From Iamia sp. SCSIO 61187 (GTDB lineage: Bacteria > Actinomycetota > Acidimicrobiia > Acidimicrobiales > Iamiaceae): a DNA stretch of 64,000 nucleotides. A program made the position numbers and the translations under genes. The stretch is from assembly GCF_019443745.1 (NCBI RefSeq), contig NZ_CP050948.1, positions 2,670,001 through 2,734,000 of the forward strand. Direction: 5' to 3'. A model generated the notes under the pieces. The model saw nothing but the letters and a program-made list of their open reading frames with translations. It had not been told where the DNA came from and ran no database searches. Positions 35,838-44,619 of this stretch are shown piece after piece (the first letter of the stretch is position 1; every line of letters starts with the position of its first letter).

Positions 35838-38800
35838 TCACAGCGATAGCCCCTGCTCGGCCCTCTTCGCACCGAGTGATCTGCTCATCCCACTCGGCGC
35901 CAGTTCAGAGACGGCTCGGCTGGCCGCGTAGTACGTGATGTCGTATCCGCGCTCGCCGACGGGCGGGCAAGGCCCGATGAGAGAATCGTCAGGAAGGTCC
36001 CAGAGAGCGTGGTGCTGGGCAACCCGGCCAGCGGCCTCGATCCAGCGGCCTCGAGCTGTCGGGTCGTCGGGCACGGGGCCGAGATGGGCAACGAGGAGCG
36101 ACGTCGGCTGATCCGCTGCCTCCATGCCTCGGGCACGGGCGTCGGCCTCGATCGCGTGCTCGACGCGCTCGGGTTCGCTACGTCGCACCGCCTCGTCGAG
36201 GCGCAAGGCTTGCTCTCGAGCAGATCGGGCGGCCTCAATGGCGTCGGGCAACTCGGTGAGCTCGCTCTCCAGGTCGTCGATCCATCCAGGGAGGGACTCG
36301 ACCTCCCGCTTCGCGCTCGCGATCTCGGCTCGGTGGTGTCGGCGGTGGAGCGGACTGTCGCGCTCGTCGAGAGTTCGTGTCGCATCGGCGAGACGAGTTC
36401 GGGCATGGCGGATCTGGTCCTGCAGCTCGCCCTCCCGCCAGGCGAGGTCGGCGAGCGCTCGGTCATGGTCGCGGAGTCGCCAACTGATCCGCTCGGCAGT
36501 TGCACGATGAGCCGAGGCTCGACGGACGAGCGCTCGCAGCTCTCGCTCGGGGAGCGGCTCGGACGGGACGGCGTGGCACGGGCGAATTGCGGCGTCCTGG
36601 CTGCCGTCGCCAGGGCTGGCCGGCGATTTGGGTCGGTCGAGGCGCAGCGCGGTCGCGGGTTGGTCGATCCAGGTTCGGGCGACGGCTTCGGCAACGACCT
36701 CAGCGGCGGTGCGCTCGTCGTTCAGCACGACGAAGGCTTCGTTACTGGTGCGGCCACGGGTGAGCGGGACGTAGATGCCGCTGGTGCCGGTGGGTCCGTC
36801 GAGGAACAGGAAGCTGCGGTCGACGGTGCGGCCCTGGGTGGCGTGGCTGGTCTCGGCATAGGCCAGCTCGACGTGGGCGGCGACGTAGTCAGCGGGCAGG
36901 GTGACCCGGCCGGTTCGACCGGCGACGGTGAGTCCGCCGTCGTCGTGGACGGTCTCGACGGTCCAGTGGTCGCGGTTCTTGACCATGCGGGCCTGATCGG
37001 TGAGCAGCGTCCGGTCGTTGCGGCGGGTGGCGACCAGGTCACCGGCGAACGCCCTACTGGCGCCGACCTTCACCGAGCGGCTGCGGAGGTCGATCTCACC
37101 AGCAGCGATCCGCTCGTGTTGGGCCAGTTCGTTGAGCACGTCGACGCCGGCCCGGGTGGGGGCCATCATCGCCGCGGTCTCGCCGGCCTCGGTGGCGCGT
37201 CGCCAGGCTGCGACGGTGGCCTTGGCCATCTGGCGGCCGGTACCACCGTGGAAACGGTCGTGGTGGTCGTAGAGGGCGACGACGTCCGTGTCGCCTCGGC
37301 GGAGGCGGAGGCTGGCGTCTCGTTCCCAGGACGCGTCGAACCGGTGGACCCGGTCGAGCTCGACGGCCCCGACCATGTCGACCAGGTGGCCGAACATGCC
37401 GGAGCGGCCGACGGCCGAGAACTGCATCGGGTCGCCGATGAGGGCGAGTCGCCAATCGCGCCGGTCGGCCAGGTCGATCAGCTCGGCCAGACGCGGTGTG
37501 GGCACCATCGCGGCCTCGTCGACGACGACGGTGGTGCCGGTGGGGAGGTCGTAGCGGTGCTGGGGTGGACGGTCGAGGCGGTGCTCGACGAGCAGCTTGT
37601 CGAGGGTGTCAGCGTCGATGCCGGTGTCGACTGCGAGCACCTCGGCCGCTGCCGCCGACGGGGCGACGCCGAAGCACGACCGTTCCTGGGCCTGCAGGTG
37701 AGCGACCGCAGGGCGCATAGCGGTGGTCTTGCCGGTGCCAGCCGGACCGACCACCAGGACCATGCGCCGCTCCCCCGCCACCGCCCCGGCCGCGTGCTGC
37801 TGGACTGCGGACAGCTCGTCGTCGCTGTCGAGGTCGTGGACGTCGCTGCCGCCCTCGGCGGCCCACCGCTGGGTCAGCTCGAGGATGTGCTCCTCCTCGT
37901 GGAGGATCGAGCGGGTGGTGAGGATGCGGTCGAGCGCTCCCTCGGTGACCGGCCGTCCGTCGTCGCGGACGGGAACGTGGTCGGGCACGGGCTGCGAGAC
38001 GTCGACGCTGATCGCGTCCTCGACGTGCGACGCGAGGCGTTGAGCGCGCCCGACGGTCTCGCCCGCGGTCCCGCCGAGTCGGGTCGGGAGCGCGGCGGCG
38101 ATCTCGCGGGTGATCTCGGCGGGTCGCCACACGGACTGGGTGTCTCGCAGCGAGGACAGGGCGGCGATCACCGTGTCTCGATCGGTGACGGCGTCGCCTT
38201 CGATCGGCCGCGCCCGACCGGTGACGCGATCGAGGTAGCGCGCGGGCGAGTAGCCGAGGGCGTCGAGCTGGTCGTGCCAGTCCTGATGGAGCTCGGCCGC
38301 GTCGGCGCTGACTTTGGTGGGCCGGCTGTCGGTCACGGCCTCCCGCTCGATGCGCCAACGCTCCCGAGGGGTGGGGCGACGGCCGAGGTCATCGACGAAC
38401 CGCTCGGTCTTCTCGTCGACGCGGCGGGCCATCTGCTTGGTGCGCTGGGAGAAGGCATCGAGGACCTCCTCTGGTGCGTCAGCCATCTCGGCCTGGCCGC
38501 TCTCGACCTCGTTCCAGCGCACGCCGAGACGACTGGTCAGCTCGGCTCGGAGCCCGGCGGCGTAGAGGGCCGACACGGCGCGCTGGTCGTGCTTGAGGGT
38601 GCGGGCGTCGAGCGCCAGCCACCGGCCGTCAGGGGCCATCACCCGGTTCACGATGACGAGGTGGGTGTGGACCTGGGGGTCGTGCGCTCGGCTGGTGTGC
38701 TGACGGAAGGCAGCGGCGATCAGGCCGTCGGCGTCGACGGTCCAGATCTCCCCGTCGACCCGGTACCGGCAGTGGGCGTGGTCCTCGATCCAACCGAACG

Positions 38801-39176
38801 CGGCGGCGACGGCTGCGTCGTGCGCGTCGAGGACGTCCTTGCGGATGCGTTCGTCTCCGATCGCGAACAGGACGGACACCGACTTCGGCGCCGAGCAGGT
38901 CACGTCGAAGCCTCGGACGGTGCGTTCGTGGTGGCTGGTGCCGAGCAGGGCGCCGTCGATCGGGTCCCGACCGTCCATGAGGGCGAGGAAGGGGTCGTCG
39001 TCGACCTGACCCGCGAGCCCCAGCGCCTCGGCGCCAAGGCCGAGCCACTGGCCAGGCGGCTCGTCGCCGTCGAGGTAGTACCCGCCGGGACCGTCGACGT
39101 AGTAGGCGCCGGCGTCGGGACCCCTGAGCGTGGTCACCCGGACGGTCACGATCGCATCCCGCACGAGCTCGTGCAC
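35838..39176 (-). CDS. MobF-family relaxase-helicase (TrwC/TraA type)
   Basis: A 1112-residue protein. The N-terminal relaxase has tyrosines near residues 25-34, the CSAPKSVSVLFA strand (94-105) and the metal His cluster HDPQVHTHLVI (His165, 170, 172). A RecD-like superfamily-1 helicase follows: Walker A GPAGTGKTT (477-485), VVVDEAAMV, GDPMQFSAVGRSG and YAETSHATQGRTVD. The C-terminus is coiled-coil-like and Arg/Glu-rich. It would nick an oriT and unwind the element for transfer by a helper's secretion system. The start at GTG 39176 is uncertain; GTG 39149 is equally good. A winged-helix gene lies 59 bp upstream. Confidence 0.92.
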   Translation of the reverse strand: MHELVRDAIVTVRVTTLRGPDAGAYYVDGPGGYYLDGDEPPGQWLGLGAEALGLAGQVDDDPFLALMDGRDPIDGALLGTSHHERTVRGFDVTCSAPKSVSVLFAIGDERIRKDVLDAHDAAVAAAFGWIEDHAHCRYRVDGEIWTVDADGLIAAAFRQHTSRAHDPQVHTHLVIVNRVMAPDGRWLALDARTLKHDQRAVSALYAAGLRAELTSRLGVRWNEVESGQAEMADAPEEVLDAFSQRTKQMARRVDEKTERFVDDLGRRPTPRERWRIEREAVTDSRPTKVSADAAELHQDWHDQLDALGYSPARYLDRVTGRARPIEGDAVTDRDTVIAALSSLRDTQSVWRPAEITREIAAALPTRLGGTAGETVGRAQRLASHVEDAISVDVSQPVPDHVPVRDDGRPVTEGALDRILTTRSILHEEEHILELTQRWAAEGGSDVHDLDSDDELSAVQQHAAGAVAGERRMVLVVGPAGTGKTTAMRPAVAHLQAQERSCFGVAPSAAAAEVLAVDTGIDADTLDKLLVEHRLDRPPQHRYDLPTGTTVVVDEAAMVPTPRLAELIDLADRRDWRLALIGDPMQFSAVGRSGMFGHLVDMVGAVELDRVHRFDASWERDASLRLRRGDTDVVALYDHHDRFHGGTGRQMAKATVAAWRRATEAGETAAMMAPTRAGVDVLNELAQHERIAAGEIDLRSRSVKVGASRAFAGDLVATRRNDRTLLTDQARMVKNRDHWTVETVHDDGGLTVAGRTGRVTLPADYVAAHVELAYAETSHATQGRTVDRSFLFLDGPTGTSGIYVPLTRGRTSNEAFVVLNDERTAAEVVAEAVARTWIDQPATALRLDRPKSPASPGDGSQDAAIRPCHAVPSEPLPERELRALVRRASAHRATAERISWRLRDHDRALADLAWREGELQDQIRHARTRLADATRTLDERDSPLHRRHHRAEIASAKREVESLPGWIDDLESELTELPDAIEAARSAREQALRLDEAVRRSEPERVEHAIEADARARGMEAADQPTSLLVAHLGPVPDDPTARGRWIEAAGRVAQHHALWDLPDDSLIGPCPPVGERGYDITYYAASRAVSELAPSGMSRSLGAKRAEQGLSL

Positions 39177-39235
39177 TCGTCTGTCGATCGTTGCGACGCT
39201 GGCGCTTCGGTGGTGGGGTTCACGGCGTCGCTCCT

Positions 39236-39691
39236 TCAGCGGGAGGGGTCGGCGCGGGTGACGGAGATGCCGGTGGCGTCGAGGTGGAGGACGTAGGACG
39301 GCGGGTCCATCGGTCCGGTCGACGGGAGGGCGTCGAGGACCCCGGCCCGGCGGAGCTGGCGGAGGCGACGGTGGGCGCTGTCCTTGGACAGGAACCCGAG
39401 CTGCTCGGCCACGCCCCGGGTGCTGGCCCGCGCCACGAGTCGGCCGTCGATCACCTCAGCCCGAACCGCAAGCACGTGGAGCACCGCCAAGGCGTCCGGC
39501 CCGTGCTCGCTGAGGAACGCATGAGCCTCGGGGTAGCGGTGCTCAATGACCACCTCGCCCGGCGCCAGCGCGGTGGTCGGCTCGGGAGCCGGCGGTCGAG
39601 CCACGCTCGGTCGGCGTACCCGCGGGCGCGTCGAAGGCCGTGCCGGCACCTCGGCGTCGAGGCCCAGGAGAGGGAGCTGTTCGGCGGGCAT
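39236..39691 (-). CDS. Winged-helix DNA-binding protein next to the relaxase
   Basis: The 151-residue protein has a Pro/Arg-rich N-terminal third, then a winged helix (RGVAEQLGFLSKDSAHRRLRQLRRAGVLDAL, about 100-130) and a beta hairpin (YVLHLDATGISVTRA). It is encoded 59 bp before the relaxase in the same direction, the usual place for a relaxosome accessory or a regulator of transfer genes. The ATG at 39691 has GGAGG five bases upstream. An 8-bp inverted repeat immediately upstream may be its own operator. Confidence 0.75.
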   Translation of the reverse strand: MPAEQLPLLGLDAEVPARPSTRPRVRRPSVARPPAPEPTTALAPGEVVIEHRYPEAHAFLSEHGPDALAVLHVLAVRAEVIDGRLVARASTRGVAEQLGFLSKDSAHRRLRQLRRAGVLDALPSTGPMDPPSYVLHLDATGISVTRADPSR

Positions 39692-39700
39692 AGCGACCTC

Positions 39701-39725
39701 CGGACGGGCGCGGAGATCCCGTCCG
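39701..39725. promoter_or_regulatory. Inverted repeat ahead of the winged-helix gene
   Basis: CGGACGGG, nine bases, CCCGTCCG. It touches the ribosome site of the winged-helix gene, so binding there would block its expression. It may also be part of the transfer origin. Confidence 0.5.
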
Positions 39726-39977
39726 TAGGTAGGCCCCTGAGGCCCCCGAAGACCGCGCACGAATCCGAGATTCCTCACCGACTTGTTGTCCCCGATGTGC
39801 GACACTGGCCGCTGTCGGCGGTGGGACTGGTCAGATCGACCGCACGGCGCGACGATGACGACCGCACCCGCCCCGGCCGTCCGGCCCGCGGCGGACCCAT
39901 CGTGACGGGGGGTCATCCGTCGCCTTCCCCACCGCTCCGACCGACCCGTCGGAGCAGTCCCCTTTCGGGAGGCGACG
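39726..39977. other. Divergent spacer between relaxase operon and integrase; possible oriT
   Basis: About 250 bp with no gene. It holds a CGACA-N8-TGTCG repeat near 39799, a TCCGA-N8-TCGGA repeat just before the integrase ribosome site, and promoters for both directions. Its position beside the relaxase operon makes it the best candidate for the nic site, but no known oriT sequence is recognised. Confidence 0.35.
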
Positions 39978-41378
39978 ATGGCCGCGAGCCGCAACAACGT
40001 CCGCAAGCGCGGATCGACCTGGACCTACTACCTCTACGTCACCGACAGCGCCGGCACGCGGCGGCAGAAGTCCAAGGGCGGGTTCGCCACCCGCAAGGAG
40101 GCCGAGGCCGCCAGGGTCGAAGCCCTCGCCGCGCTGTCGAACGGGAACTGGGTGCAGCCCGACCGGCTCACCGTCGCCGAGTTCCTCACCGACGAGTGGC
40201 TACCGACCCAGCGGCCGCCGACGCTCGAGGAGAGCACCTACGCCAGCTACGCCCGGAACATCCGGCTCCACGTCGTCCCCTACGTCGGCGCCATCCGGCT
40301 CCAGCAGCTCACGCCGATGGACCTCAACGCGCTCTACCGGACGCTCCTCGACTCCGGCCGACGACCGCCGGGCTCGCCGATCCGCCGCCACGATCCCGCC
40401 GTGCTCGACCTCATCGCCCGACTCAAGGGTGAGGGCCACACGTGGCAGCAGGTGGCCGACTCCGTCGCCGAGGAGTTCTCCGACCTCGCTGGAATCACCC
40501 GCCACGCCGTCGCCTCGGCTCACCGTCGAGCCCAGGAGCCGAAGCCGGCGCCGAAGGAGCCCGGGCTGAGCAACCGGATGGTCCGGTACGTCCACACGAT
40601 CATCCACGCCGCGCTGCGCGACGCCCTGCGCTGGAACCGCGTGACCCGCAACGTCGCCGCAGTCGCCACTCCCCCGCCGCAGGCATCGACCCGCCGGGGA
40701 CGCCACACGACCTGGACCGGCGAGCAGCTCGGCCGATTCCTCGACTTCGTCGCCGACAGCCCCTACCTGCCGGCGTGGCTGTTCCTCGCCACCTCCGGCT
40801 CACGCCGCGGCGAGGTACTCGGCCTGAAGTGGGGCGACGTCGACCTCGACGCCGCCACGGCGATCATCTCCCGCCAGATCGCCATGGTCGACCACCGCAT
40901 CGTGGTGAAGGACCTCCCGAAGACAAAGGGCGGTCACACGATCTCGCTCGACCCGGGCACCGTCGAGAGGCTCGCCAACCACCGGGAGCGCCAGGCAGAG
41001 ATCAAGCGCCTCCTCAGCGGCGGCTACCACGACGACGACTGGATCTTCACCCGCCCCGACGGCGCCCCGATCCACCCCGAGCGGTTCAGCCGCGAGTTCC
41101 TCCGCAAGCAGGAGGCCTACAACAAGGCCCACCCCGGCGAGCCGCTCCCGCGGCTGAAGCTCCACGGCCTCCGCCACACCTGGGCGACGCTCGCCCTGGA
41201 GGAGGGCATCGACATCCACGTGGTGAGCGACCGCCTCGACCACAGCAGCACCCACATCACGAGCCAGATCTACACGCACGTCACCAGGCCGATGCAGTCC
41301 GACGCCGCCGACCGCGTGGCGGCGCGGATCTTCCGAGCGGATCGGGCCAGCGTTAGGCGGAATTCGCCCCGGGCGTGA
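39978..41378 (+). CDS. int: Tyrosine integrase
   Basis: The 466-residue protein has an AP2-like N-terminal arm-binding region (STWTYYLYVTDSAGTRRQKSK), a core-binding domain and a catalytic domain with Arg (SGSRRGEVLGLKW, about 276), Lys317 in TKGGHT, the HGLRH box (396-400), His422 in DHSSTHIT and Tyr432 in IYTHV. The active site is complete. An unusual insert of about 60 residues (129-190, with GHTWQQVADSV) interrupts the core-binding domain and looks like an extra helix-turn-helix. Start: ATG 39978 behind GGGAGG. It should recombine the 24-bp repeats. It lies in the middle of the element rather than next to an end. Confidence 0.93.
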   Translation: MAASRNNVRKRGSTWTYYLYVTDSAGTRRQKSKGGFATRKEAEAARVEALAALSNGNWVQPDRLTVAEFLTDEWLPTQRPPTLEESTYASYARNIRLHVVPYVGAIRLQQLTPMDLNALYRTLLDSGRRPPGSPIRRHDPAVLDLIARLKGEGHTWQQVADSVAEEFSDLAGITRHAVASAHRRAQEPKPAPKEPGLSNRMVRYVHTIIHAALRDALRWNRVTRNVAAVATPPPQASTRRGRHTTWTGEQLGRFLDFVADSPYLPAWLFLATSGSRRGEVLGLKWGDVDLDAATAIISRQIAMVDHRIVVKDLPKTKGGHTISLDPGTVERLANHRERQAEIKRLLSGGYHDDDWIFTRPDGAPIHPERFSREFLRKQEAYNKAHPGEPLPRLKLHGLRHTWATLALEEGIDIHVVSDRLDHSSTHITSQIYTHVTRPMQSDAADRVAARIFRADRASVRRNSPRA

Positions 41379-44300
41379 GGTCGACACGGAGGCGTCCGAC
41401 GATCGCCGCCAGCTCGGGCTCGGGAATCCGGCCTGCGAGGTACTTGAGCAGCTCCTCTTGGCGGGGTTGCCCGAACGAGAGCCGGTAGGTGGCAACGCCT
41501 TTAAGCAGGCGTTCGAGCTTGCTGGCATCTCGGCTGAGCGGCAGCACGGGGACGTGTCTCTCGATGCGGGCGGTGGATCCGTCGGGGTTGAACACCCAGT
41601 ACGGCTCGAGCTCGCCGTCGGAGCCGGCCATGCCCGAAGCGTCGGCGAACATCGCTGACCACGGGTCACCGACGCCGTCGGTGAATGCCTCGATGCCACA
41701 GACCTGGGCGACGTTCTTGCGGATGGCGTGGCCCTTGTACCGGTGCACGCGCCCCTCGCGTTGTTCGAAGTCGACGGGATTGCTGGGGAGGTTCCAGTGC
41801 ACGACGGCGTGGGAGTAGAGGTGGAAGTCCAGTCCTTCCTGGCCGACCGACGTCGTACTCAGAACGAACGGCCAGAACGGGGAGTTGAAGGCGTGACTGG
41901 CTTGTTGAGCGCGCTGCTGCTTCTGGTCCCCTTCGATTGACTGGTCGCCGAAGCGGATCGCGAAGCGGCCGCGCATCGTGTGGCGGTCGACGGTGATGCG
42001 GCCGTTCTCCGCTCGCGCGATGTCTGTCGCGTAGTTCACGGTCCGGAGGCTGAGGGCGCTGAACGCGGTCTCGGCGAGGTCGGCGACGACCTTCGGTCCC
42101 GTGTCGGTGAGGAACCCGCGCCAGTCCTTGAGCACGTGGAGGTACTCATCGAGCACCGCTTGGAGGTGCCCCTCTGCTCCGTATTCGAGTGCGGCTCGCC
42201 AGTAGACCTCGATTCCGGTCGCGCCTCGCACGACCGCTGTTGCGTCCGGGCCGCTCAGCAAGGATCGAACGCCCCAGGAGATCCGTGCCGCTGCGGCGAG
42301 CAACGAACGATCACGGCCGACCGGAACGCTGGTGACTCGGCTGAGCGAGCGAAGTGCACAGATCGCCGGACTAGCGAGCGCGGCAGCCACGAGGACTTCG
42401 ATCAGGTCGTCGGGCACTCGGCCCAATGGTTCGCCGTCGTTGCCTTCAATCAGGTCCTGCGCGGCCTGGAGGTGTCGGTAGAAGGGTGCGGTCGCCGAGT
42501 CGTCAGCGCTGTCGTGGCTCCACAGGCTGGGCCATGCATGGTCCCACCAGTCAAGGGTCGCGTCGGGATCGTCAGCGTGATCGAGCAGGAGCGGCGCAGC
42601 CCAGTACCAACGCTGGTCGACCGGGCCGCTTGCCGGCCGACCTTCGAGAAGTGGCGCCAGCGCCTCGCCGAGCCGGCGTGCTGCTTCGGCTTCGACCGCC
42701 GAGCGAGTGACGGGCTGATCGTCACGGAGTTCGGCGGCGATGTGGAGTGGGTCGGCGAGCCGCGAGAGCTCGACGAAGGGCACGGCGAGGAGAAGGTTCG
42801 GCATGCCTTCGAGTCGGCCGGTTTCAGCGTTGACGCGGAAGTCGAGGCGACGATCGGGACGTTGGCTGAACTCGTCGTAGGGCCGGGTGTCGAGTTCGTC
42901 GGCGGCGGCGAAGATCGCCCGCTCGGCTTGGGCGCTGAGCATCGCGGAGATGACCTTTGGAACGAGGTGCCACGCCGAGAACACGAGTCGCTTCGTGAAC
43001 GTGCGGGCTTCGGCCCGATCGAAGATCCCGCTGCCGTCGTAGTAGGGCATCGCCGGCGGGAGCCACAGCAGTTGCCACATGCCTCGTCCGATGGTGTCGG
43101 CCTCCAGCGAGCGCAGCCTGGCGTTGGCGGGATCGATCTCTCCGTATCGTGCGACCTCCTCCCAGTTGAGCAGCCCCGCGCCGTCGGCGATCAGGTCCGT
43201 CAGCGCCGACGGTGGGCTTCCGTTGCCCGTCTGTTCCTCGAAGGCGTGCTTGAGGGCGTAGCCCTCCATGAAGTTCAGGAGGTACGGGCCGGACTTCCAG
43301 AACTCGACGACGTCGCGCTGACCGAGAAGCTCGGCGGCGGTCGCCGCAGCGAGGTAGCCGTCGACGTCTGTTCGCTCGAGTTGGATCGTTCGGTGGACCG
43401 GTTGGAGCATGCCGTTTCGGTCGGGGGTGGAGGCGAGGCGTTCGGTGCGTGCCATGAACGGGCGGAGGCGGGCGGCGACCCGTTGGCACGCCGTCTCGGC
43501 AGCTTGGCCGCCGTCGCGGTCGAGCATGAGCAGAGACCGTCGAAGGTCGCGCAGGTCGCTTCGCAACGCGTCGGCGGCGAGGTCGTCCCTGAACAGGAAG
43601 CCTGCGGTCAAGACGAAGTCTTCGAAGTGCGTGTCGCCCTCGGCTTCGTCGGCGGTCGTGTAGGGCCGGTACGGGGTCGCGGAGAGGAGCAGGGTCCGGG
43701 TCGCGCGGCCGCTCGAAGCCTCCCGGTAGTCGAAGAGCTCGTGGGCGAGGCGGGTCGCCCAGGTCTGGTTGGACGGGTCCAGGAGGGAGCGGAACCGCTG
43801 AAACTCATCGAGGATGACGAGGTCGGGTTGGAGCGCTTCGATCCCGACCGTCGCGAGCGCGCGGCGGAGCTCGACGATGAACCGGTTGCGTTGATCCCGG
43901 TCCTTCTGGGTGTAGCCGTCCTTGTAGTGGAAGGTCTTGGCGAGCCGGTTGAACTCGACCTTGAGCGTCGGCCGTCCGTCGAGACGTCGCTGTTCGTTCT
44001 GTCGCCGGATCTGCGTCTTGAAGGCGCTGATGACCGAGGGGGCCGGTTGCATGGTGGCGGCTTTGGCGCGCAGCCGGCTCCGGGCGGAGCGGTCGTCGCT
44101 GATGCCGAGGTAGAAGACGCGCTCGGCCCCGCTGCCACGCATCGTGTCGTCACCCCAGACGCGTTGGAGGACTGCGTACAAAAGCGCGCGTTCGGGGAAC
44201 TTGCCGGCGCTCGACCCGAACTCAAGGCTGGTGCCAGGGGTGACGGCGATGAGGTTGAGCGATCGCTTCTCGAGCCGGTGCACCTCGTTCGTGAGCATCG

Positions 44301-44619
44301 TGAACCGGTCAGCCTCGACGATCGCCTCGTCCGCTGCGATGTTGAGCTTGCGGAGGTTCTGACGGGCGATCGCTCCGTTGGAGCAGATGTAGACGATGTC
44401 GACTCGTTGGTCGCCGATGCTGCGAAGGTGCTCGACGACCTGCGCGATGACCCCGCGTGCGACAAGCGTCTTGCCGAGTCCGACCTCGTCGGCAACCAGG
44501 AACCGCAGGCTCGGTTGCTGGTCGTCGTAGAGGCGGGAGAAGGCATAGGTGGAGGTGCGGCGCTGGAACCCTCGCAAGCCGGCGAGAACCTCGGCTGATG
44601 TGGGAAGGCTCTCGGTCAT
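41353..44619 (-). CDS. SNF2/DEAD-type helicase of a three-gene defence-like operon
   Basis: A 1088-residue superfamily-2 ATPase: Walker A DEVGLGKT (44-51), Walker B VILDEFQRF (268-276), LLLSATPYRPY, and C-terminal motifs VGQEGLDFHLYSHAVVHWNL and QREGRVHRYKGHA. The spacing between halves is large, with an inserted helical region. It probably moves on or remodels DNA. Its ATG overlaps the stop of the PLD gene (ATGA, 44616-44619), so it is the last gene of the operon. Its 3' end overlaps the integrase 3' end by 26 bases tail to tail. Confidence 0.88.
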   Translation of the reverse strand: MTESLPTSAEVLAGLRGFQRRTSTYAFSRLYDDQQPSLRFLVADEVGLGKTLVARGVIAQVVEHLRSIGDQRVDIVYICSNGAIARQNLRKLNIAADEAIVEADRFTMLTNEVHRLEKRSLNLIAVTPGTSLEFGSSAGKFPERALLYAVLQRVWGDDTMRGSGAERVFYLGISDDRSARSRLRAKAATMQPAPSVISAFKTQIRRQNEQRRLDGRPTLKVEFNRLAKTFHYKDGYTQKDRDQRNRFIVELRRALATVGIEALQPDLVILDEFQRFRSLLDPSNQTWATRLAHELFDYREASSGRATRTLLLSATPYRPYTTADEAEGDTHFEDFVLTAGFLFRDDLAADALRSDLRDLRRSLLMLDRDGGQAAETACQRVAARLRPFMARTERLASTPDRNGMLQPVHRTIQLERTDVDGYLAAATAAELLGQRDVVEFWKSGPYLLNFMEGYALKHAFEEQTGNGSPPSALTDLIADGAGLLNWEEVARYGEIDPANARLRSLEADTIGRGMWQLLWLPPAMPYYDGSGIFDRAEARTFTKRLVFSAWHLVPKVISAMLSAQAERAIFAAADELDTRPYDEFSQRPDRRLDFRVNAETGRLEGMPNLLLAVPFVELSRLADPLHIAAELRDDQPVTRSAVEAEAARRLGEALAPLLEGRPASGPVDQRWYWAAPLLLDHADDPDATLDWWDHAWPSLWSHDSADDSATAPFYRHLQAAQDLIEGNDGEPLGRVPDDLIEVLVAAALASPAICALRSLSRVTSVPVGRDRSLLAAAARISWGVRSLLSGPDATAVVRGATGIEVYWRAALEYGAEGHLQAVLDEYLHVLKDWRGFLTDTGPKVVADLAETAFSALSLRTVNYATDIARAENGRITVDRHTMRGRFAIRFGDQSIEGDQKQQRAQQASHAFNSPFWPFVLSTTSVGQEGLDFHLYSHAVVHWNLPSNPVDFEQREGRVHRYKGHAIRKNVAQVCGIEAFTDGVGDPWSAMFADASGMAGSDGELEPYWVFNPDGSTARIERHVPVLPLSRDASKLERLLKGVATYRLSFGQPRQEELLKYLAGRIPEPELAAIVGRLRVDLTPGANSA

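Noticed and set aside
36009-39296. 1095-residue plus-strand frame opposite the relaxase
   Set aside because: The relaxase strand has all motifs; the opposite frame is a GC-driven shadow rich in Gly/Val/Asp.
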